Of a stretch of 9,884 nt of DNA, positions 5,856 to 9,884 are shown one piece after another; positions within the stretch are counted from its first letter, which is position 1, and each line of letters opens with the position of its first letter. Source of the stretch: Candidatus Levybacteria bacterium RIFCSPLOWO2_01_FULL_42_15 (GTDB lineage: Bacteria > Patescibacteriota > Microgenomatia > Levybacterales > UBA12049); the NCBI GenBank assembly GCA_001784055.1, contig MFOZ01000005.1:1276-11159 (forward strand). Reading direction: 5' to 3'. Below the pieces are notes generated by a model that searched no databases, was not told where the DNA came from, and saw only the letters and a list, made by a program, of their open reading frames with translations. The position numbers and the translations under genes are program-made.

Positions 5856-6001
5856 ACTTAGATTACGAATAGAGAATAACTTACCTTTTTTAACCAAGAA
5901 ATTCGATAAGATACGCTCAAAGAGGTGAATAGAAAAAATATCCAAAAATCGATTAAAACAGAAGCCCATAATTTTCTTAAAATACCTCATAGTAAAATTG
6001 T

Positions 6002-6727
6002 ATGCTTGCCAAAAAAAATGTTTTGGGAGTTGGAATAACCAATGCAACAGAAAATGAAATCCTAGAGTATATTTTGGGCCATTGGGACAAAAAGATATGT
6101 ATTCTAACCCCTAATCCTGAATTAATCGTCCTCGGTCGCAAAAATCCATTGTTTCTGGGGATTCTAAATCGTGCTCAAATAGCCTTGTGCGATGGGGTCG
6201 GTTTGTTTCTTGCGGCACAGTTCTTGGGACAGGGAGTCAAACAAAGAATTTCCGGGGTAGATTTTATGCAAAGGTTTTGTCAGGAAGTATCAAGAAAGCC
6301 TATAACGGTGGGATTTTTGGGAGGAGGGCCAGGAGTAGCAGAAAGAACAGCAGACTGCTTAAAGACAAAGTATTCGGGGCTGAAAGTTGCTTTTACAGGC
6401 AGTGAATGGCAAGAATATAATACTTATAATGGTTATAAAAATTATAAAGATTATAAAAAGATTGACATCTTATTTGTTGCTTTTGGGTCGCCAAAGCAAG
6501 AAGAATGGATTACGAAAAATCTTGAAACGCTTCCTGTTCATGTGGTAATGGGGGTAGGAGGGGCGTTTGATTTTGTGAGCGGCGCGGTGTCCCGCGCTCC
6601 GGTTTGGATTCGCAAGATCGGTTTAGAATGGCTATTTCGGCTCGCCGTTGAACCCTGGCGCATTAAACGCCAGCTTGCGCTTATTGAATTTATACTTCTC
6701 GTCCTCAAAGAAAAACTCCACCTTTGA
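6002..6727 (+). CDS. wecG: WecG/TagA/CpsF family glycosyltransferase
   Basis: Family GT26 enzyme. Known members transfer N-acetylmannosamine (TagA), its uronic acid (WecG) or other sugars onto an undecaprenyl-linked sugar at the inner membrane face. The 241 residues show the family motifs in order: ILTPNPELIVLG with Thr36, ALCDGVGL with Asp64 (the residues equivalent to the active-site Thr and Asp described for TagA), ISGVDFMQ (83-90), VGFLGGGPGVAE (103-114), FVAFGSPKQEEWI (158-170), GVGGAFDFVSG (184-194) and RAPVWIRKIGLEWLFRL (198-214). The C-terminal tail (219-241) is basic and hydrophobic, fitting membrane association. Residues 139-153 are a periodic Y-x-x stretch (YNTYNGYKNYKDYKK) made by a 9-bp DNA array. 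The donor sugar cannot be told. The ATG has no Shine-Dalgarno site. Confidence 0.92.
   Translation: MLAKKNVLGVGITNATENEILEYILGHWDKKICILTPNPELIVLGRKNPLFLGILNRAQIALCDGVGLFLAAQFLGQGVKQRISGVDFMQRFCQEVSRKPITVGFLGGGPGVAERTADCLKTKYSGLKVAFTGSEWQEYNTYNGYKNYKDYKKIDILFVAFGSPKQEEWITKNLETLPVHVVMGVGGAFDFVSGAVSRAPVWIRKIGLEWLFRLAVEPWRIKRQLALIEFILLVLKEKLHL
6417..6460 (+). repeat. In-frame 9-bp array inside the WecG-type gene
   Basis: Nearly five units fitting ATAAnnnTT: 6417-6425, 6426-6434 (ATAATGGTT), 6435-6443 (ATAAAAATT), 6444-6452 (ATAAAGATT) and a partial 6453-6460. Nine bases are three codons, so the array reads as a Y-x-x repeat rich in Asn and Lys. It lies just before the KIDILFVAFGSPKQE strand, where relatives have a loop. 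The two other copies of this repeat type in the window are intergenic. Confidence 0.88.
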
Positions 6728-6753
6728 ACTTGCAAAAATGTATATACCCCACC

Positions 6754-6778
6754 CCTTTAAAGGTTCAACCTTTAAAGG
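6754..6778. repeat. Perfect 12-bp inverted repeat before the GT4 genes
   Basis: CCTTTAAAGGTT (6754-6765), one base (C), then its exact reverse complement AACCTTTAAAGG (6767-6778). Each arm also contains the self-complementary decamer CCTTTAAAGG, so the decamer is repeated 15 bp apart. An outer pair, ACCCCTT (6751-6757) and AAGGGGT (6787-6793), is also complementary. The element lies 26 bp after the WecG-type stop and about 60 bp before the next promoter. It could be a two-site operator or a transcript-end hairpin, although no T-run follows. Confidence 0.75.
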
Positions 6779-6802
6779 TAAGAGGCAAGGGGTAGATATT
6801 AA

Positions 6803-6829
6803 TTGCTTATCTCTTCTTGCTTATCTCTT
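6803..6829 (+). repeat. Two direct copies of TTGCTTATCTCTT in the GT4 operon promoter
   Basis: TTGCTTATCTCTT occurs at 6803-6815 and 6817-6829, a 14-bp period with one base between copies. The second copy begins with the TTGCTT that serves as the putative -35. A tandem repeat overlapping the -35 could be a regulator site or another product of heptad-like repeat growth. Confidence 0.7.
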
Positions 6830-6846
6830 ATCGTTTTCATTATAAT
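6817..6846 (+). promoter_or_regulatory. Promoter of the GT4 glycosyltransferase operon
   Basis: TTGCTT (6817-6822), an 18-bp spacer, and a perfect TATAAT (6841-6846). The gene's ATG is at 6853, where transcription itself would be expected to start, so the message is probably leaderless. Confidence 0.5.
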
Positions 6847-6852
6847 GTTCTC

Positions 6853-8070
6853 ATGCGGATTCTCTTTCTTTACATGTTTCCTTTGTGGGGAAACGGCAGC
6901 GGTGCGTTTTTACGTGAGCTTTCAGCGGAACTTATCAAGAAGGGACATACCATAGGTATTGTAGCTCCTGACAAACGCAAGATTGAAGGTACAACGCAAT
7001 TTGTAATCAAACATCCTCAAGTGGGCGTATTTGTAGGACACCCCGAGCTTCCCAAGGCAAAAAAGTTTGGAGACATGAACGGGAAAGAGCTGGGGGAGAT
7101 CTATACGTCTTATCTTGATGGAACCATACAAGCGGTTGCCCAATTTAATCCGGAAATCATCCATGTATTCCACACGGCGTTTCTCCCCGGAATTGCCCGC
7201 GTCATCAAAATTTTATTTGGCATAAAGTTTATTATCACAACCCACGGAAGCGACCTAAGTTACCTTGCGGAGGATAGGCGATTTGTAGGCCTTATTAATG
7301 ACGCAAACCGCGTTGCCCGCTTTATTACCGCAAACAGCGAGTTTACAAAACAGTGGTATCTCAAAATGTTTGGAGAAAATCTTAAGCAAAAAACCAAAGT
7401 GATCATGGGAGGGGTTGATATTAACCGATTCAAACGAGATCAGAAGGCGATTGAAGAGATCAACGCGCGCTACAACCTTGACGGCAAAATAGTTGTTTTG
7501 TTTACCGGAAGGCTTACTTCCATGAAAGGTGCCCATTATCTTATCAAAGCTGCCGCACTCATCAAGGGAACCGTTCTTATTGCGGGAGACGGACCGGATC
7601 GGGAAAATCTTAAGCAACAGATACAGGAACTTAAGCTCTCAAACGTTATTATGGTTGGATATTTTAACCCTAAAGAAAAACCTCTTTTCCACGCCCTTTA
7701 CGAGCGGGCAGACGTATACGTGTGTCCAAGTATTTGGGAGGAACCGTTAGGTCTTACGATCCTTGAGGCAATGGCGTCCCGTACTCCTGTTGTTGCCACA
7801 AGAAAGGGAGGAGTGGTTTCTGTCATCAAAGATAACGTGAATGGTCTTCTTATCCCCGCCCGCAACAGCAAGGAAATAGCAAGAGCGGTCAATCTGCTTT
7901 TGGATGACAGCGTGCTTCGTAAAGAAATGGGAGATCAGGCGTATAAAACCGTGGTGGAAAACTTTACCTGGAATCAAATCGCAAGCCAATTTGAGCAGAT
8001 CTATAGCCAGTTTCGCTATTCAACCACGGAGTATCTGGCAAGAGTGAAGGGAATGAGCCAACGTGTATGA
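6853..8070 (+). CDS. GT4-family glycosyltransferase, first of three
   Basis: GT-B fold retaining glycosyltransferase of 405 residues, acting in the cytoplasm on nucleotide-sugar donors to build a surface polysaccharide or glycolipid. The N-terminal Rossmann half begins MRILFLYMFPLWGNGSG, with the glycine-rich acceptor-side loop. IITTHGSD (127-134) and NSEFTKQW (161-168) follow. The donor half has LFTGRLTSMKG (216-226), VLIAGDGPDRENL (241-253) and the E-x7-E motif EPLGLTILE (E297 and E305). Length is typical. The ATG at 6853 is preferred over the in-frame TTG at 6817: the protein then opens on the first beta strand, and the TTG lies in the promoter. The stop overlaps the next start as ATGA. 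Acceptor and sugar are unknown. Confidence 0.92.
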   Translation: MRILFLYMFPLWGNGSGAFLRELSAELIKKGHTIGIVAPDKRKIEGTTQFVIKHPQVGVFVGHPELPKAKKFGDMNGKELGEIYTSYLDGTIQAVAQFNPEIIHVFHTAFLPGIARVIKILFGIKFIITTHGSDLSYLAEDRRFVGLINDANRVARFITANSEFTKQWYLKMFGENLKQKTKVIMGGVDINRFKRDQKAIEEINARYNLDGKIVVLFTGRLTSMKGAHYLIKAAALIKGTVLIAGDGPDRENLKQQIQELKLSNVIMVGYFNPKEKPLFHALYERADVYVCPSIWEEPLGLTILEAMASRTPVVATRKGGVVSVIKDNVNGLLIPARNSKEIARAVNLLLDDSVLRKEMGDQAYKTVVENFTWNQIASQFEQIYSQFRYSTTEYLARVKGMSQRV

Positions 8071-9173
8071 AGAAGCTCAATATCGCTTTTCTTCCCGGGC
8101 TTAAGCGCCCCATTGCGCCCGACACTACCATTAGCAGAAATAGGATTATCGTTGATTTGGCGACCGATCTTGTCAAACGGGGACATCAAGTTACCATTTT
8201 TGGCACCAAAGATTCGTTTCTTCCCGGTGTCTCCTTTCATCCGGTTATTCCAAAAGGATTAAGCTCTTTACCCCCCACGGAAAATCCTTTTTATACAGAG
8301 ACAGCATATATTACCCACGCAATTTCAGAATTAATAAGGAATCAACATCAGTTTGATTTGATTCACAACCATATGTATCCTGAATTTCTTCCCCTTCTGG
8401 CAGCGTGCGATATGACTGTTTCTATGGTTACTACTGTTCATGCTCAAATAACAACAGAACTTTCCCTTGCGCTTTTAGACACGGTGAAACACACTACCCT
8501 TGTCTGTATTTCCGAGTCCGCGAAGAAAAAACTTAATCTCCCCGCGGCTGTGGTTTACAACGGTATCGATACGAACTTGTTCAGCATGGATGAATCTACA
8601 AAGAAGCCGTATTTTTTATTCGTTGGGCGCATGAGTAAGGCAAAATCCAAGGGTCGCTTTTTGGATCCAAAGGGAGCTTGCAAGGCAATTTATATTGCTC
8701 AAAAAGCACAAGTAACGCTCAAAATTGTGGGAAATGTTGAGGATAGAGCGTTTTACGATACGCTTATTGCGCCTCATCTCTCAAAGACAATCGAATTTGT
8801 TGGGGAAGTGTCTTCCGAGCAGAAAATATCGCGCAAGGAAATGGTGCGGTTATATCAGAATGCGCGGGCGTTATTGTTTCCCATCAACTGGGAGGAGCCG
8901 TTTGGGTTAGTAATGATAGAGGCAATGGCGTGCGGAACACCCGTTATTGCGTTCAACAGAGGAAGTGTATCTGAGATAGTACAAGATGGTTTGACTGGGT
9001 TTGTGGTAGATCCTAACAAAGGCGTTGATGGTTTTGTTGAGGTTATCTCGCGCATATCATCCATTGATAGGAAAACCTGCAGACAACATGTTCTTGCTCA
9101 CTTTTCCAAAGAAAAAATGGGAGAAGAATACGAGAAAATTTATAGAAAAAGCATACAAGAAAAACAGGTATGA
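8067..9173 (+). CDS. GT4-family glycosyltransferase, second of three
   Basis: 368-residue GT-B enzyme starting MKKLNIAFLPGLKRP. The acceptor half includes DLIHNHMYPEFLPLL (97-111), TTVHAQIT (122-129) and ISESAKKKL (148-156). The donor half has FLFVGRMSKAKSKG (183-196), IVGNVED (220-226) and the E-x7-E motif EPFGLVMIE (E277 and E285), then GTPVIAFNRGSVSEIV (290-305). The loop after GRMS is longer than in the common GRLxxEKG form (residues 190-203, with two KG pairs, 195-196 and 202-203), which probably marks a subfamily. It starts within the stop of the previous gene (ATGA, 4-bp overlap) and ends the same way against the next, so translation is probably coupled. Sugar specificity is not visible. 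Confidence 0.92.
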   Translation: MKKLNIAFLPGLKRPIAPDTTISRNRIIVDLATDLVKRGHQVTIFGTKDSFLPGVSFHPVIPKGLSSLPPTENPFYTETAYITHAISELIRNQHQFDLIHNHMYPEFLPLLAACDMTVSMVTTVHAQITTELSLALLDTVKHTTLVCISESAKKKLNLPAAVVYNGIDTNLFSMDESTKKPYFLFVGRMSKAKSKGRFLDPKGACKAIYIAQKAQVTLKIVGNVEDRAFYDTLIAPHLSKTIEFVGEVSSEQKISRKEMVRLYQNARALLFPINWEEPFGLVMIEAMACGTPVIAFNRGSVSEIVQDGLTGFVVDPNKGVDGFVEVISRISSIDRKTCRQHVLAHFSKEKMGEEYEKIYRKSIQEKQV

Positions 9174-9884
9174 AAATAGGACTACTCCTTCCATCGGTTT
9201 ACATGGGAAACAAATATAAAGATAAGATATTTGCCCCAAAAGAACTCCTTCTTAATCTTGCAAATACGCTTTTGGATCGGGGGCACAAGGTATTTGTGTA
9301 CGGGGCTCCGGGAACAAAAACCAACGCGCGGCTTATTCAAGGTCATGAAGAACTTATACAACGTGATTTTACAAGCCCCAAGTTTAGGGGGCTTGATCGG
9401 CTCTCAAAGCTCAAAAACGCCCATACCGCAACCAAAATTGAGTATGAAATAGACCTTTCGGTTAAGGCTTTCCTTCACGCGAGAAAAGAGAAAGTAGATA
9501 TTATGCACTCATACCATGACTTTATGGCTCATTACATCAATAAGCTAATTCCTGTCCCTACGGTTTACACAATTCACGATCCACGACCCAGAGCAGAACA
9601 TATTGCATACTGGCGCTTCAAACACTTTAAGAACGACAACTATATCTTTATCAGCAAATCGCAGAAGCGGCATTATGGACGATTGATAAGGTCCATCGGA
9701 GTTGCATATCATGGGGTGGATACGAACAAATTTCCCTTTTCCCAAAAAGGAGGAGATTATTTTGCGTTCATCGGCAGATATATCAAAGAAAAAGGAGTAG
9801 TTGAGGCAATATCAGCCGTAAAAGAAGCAGGGGTTCGGTTGAAAATGGTTGGCGATGATGCGTATCGAGTGCTTCCGTACTATC
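9170..9884 (+). CDS. GT4-like glycosyltransferase, third of three (3' end outside window)
   Basis: Starts at ATG 9170 inside the stop of the previous gene (ATGA) and stays open to the window edge, giving 238 residues. MKIGLLLPSVYMG begins the first strand, HSYHDFMAHY (113-122) and VYTIHDPRPRAEH (132-144) form the acceptor half, and FISKSQKRHYG (160-170) and VAYHGVDTNKF (178-188) lead to the donor half with FIGRYIKEKGVVEAI (200-214; R203, K208, G209) and KMVGDD. The order matches GT4-type enzymes. The E-x7-E region would lie beyond the edge, so the family call is slightly less certain than for the two genes before it. Confidence 0.85.
   Translation, partial: MKIGLLLPSVYMGNKYKDKIFAPKELLLNLANTLLDRGHKVFVYGAPGTKTNARLIQGHEELIQRDFTSPKFRGLDRLSKLKNAHTATKIEYEIDLSVKAFLHARKEKVDIMHSYHDFMAHYINKLIPVPTVYTIHDPRPRAEHIAYWRFKHFKNDNYIFISKSQKRHYGRLIRSIGVAYHGVDTNKFPFSQKGGDYFAFIGRYIKEKGVVEAISAVKEAGVRLKMVGDDAYRVLPYY

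Larger units (their letters stand above)
5751..6001. other. Intergenic stretch between mreB and the WecG-type gene
   Basis: 251 bp with no convincing gene. It begins with a 9-bp-period array (5760-5799), then has a possible extended -10 (5847-5855) and AT-rich sequence up to the next ATG. Short open stretches exist on both strands: on the plus strand about 5799-5927, ended by TGA, and on the minus strand through 6047 into mreB. Neither shows a recognisable domain or a good start. Confidence 0.6.

Noticed and set aside
5559..6047. 162-codon open frame on the minus strand across the mreB end and the gap
   Set aside because: It runs antisense through the conserved mreB C-terminus for about 190 bp and the translation shows no recognisable domain, so it is likely a chance frame.
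6754..6778. Intrinsic terminator of the WecG-type gene
   Set aside because: The hairpin is AT-rich in its core and is not followed by a T-run on either strand; kept as an inverted repeat of unknown role.
6817..6852. TTG at 6817 as the start of the first GT4 gene
   Set aside because: It lies in the -35 and would translate the promoter; ATG 6853 begins on the expected first beta strand.

Overview
The window looks like part of a small-genome bacterium of the Candidate Phyla Radiation (Patescibacteria), most likely Parcubacteria. This is inference from the mix of genes, not a database result: an enlarged nucleoside diphosphate kinase, a PEGA/beta-propeller surface protein, a sortase, MreB, runs of GT4 glycosyltransferases, tRNA genes without an encoded CCA, starts that mostly lack a Shine-Dalgarno site, and short tandem repeats that run in frame through conserved enzymes. 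UGA acts as a stop (argS ends in UGA at the family's usual C-terminus, and two junctions are ATGA overlaps), so the recoded-UGA lineages are unlikely.

Layout. (1) 1-2417, plus strand: the 3' part of argS, a 153-bp gap filled by a heptad-repeat inverted repeat, an M16 zinc protease, and ndk one base after it. (2) 2418-2700: a 9-bp-period AT array, then tRNA-Pro(CGG) and tRNA-Arg(CCT) on the minus strand, then a small divergent promoter region. (3) 2701-4552: a sortase on the plus strand that overlaps tail-to-tail by 8 bp with a minus-strand membrane-anchored PEGA/beta-propeller protein. (4) 4553-5750: a divergent promoter region, in which two promoters appear to share one palindromic -35 hexamer, then mreB. 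(5) 5751-6001: a 251-bp intergenic stretch with a second 9-bp array and no convincing gene. (6) 6002-9884: a wecG/tagA/cpsF-type glycosyltransferase followed by three GT4-like glycosyltransferases joined by 4-bp ATGA overlaps. The last of these runs off the window.

Together the genes suggest a housekeeping block (aminoacylation, proteolysis, nucleotide balance) next to a cell-envelope block (sortase, anchored propeller protein, MreB cytoskeleton, polysaccharide or glycolipid assembly).

The most unusual signal is not a gene. Two families of very short periodic repeats recur across the window. A 7-bp unit, TKAAAAR, runs in frame through argS and the M16 protease, giving both the same peptide, and appears on the opposite strand in the mreB leader. 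A 9-bp unit, ATAAnnnTT, occurs in two intergenic regions and in frame inside wecG. A third, GATAGAA-like heptad builds a 127-bp inverted repeat before the M16 gene. I see no CRISPR array, insertion sequence, phage gene or toxin-antitoxin pair.
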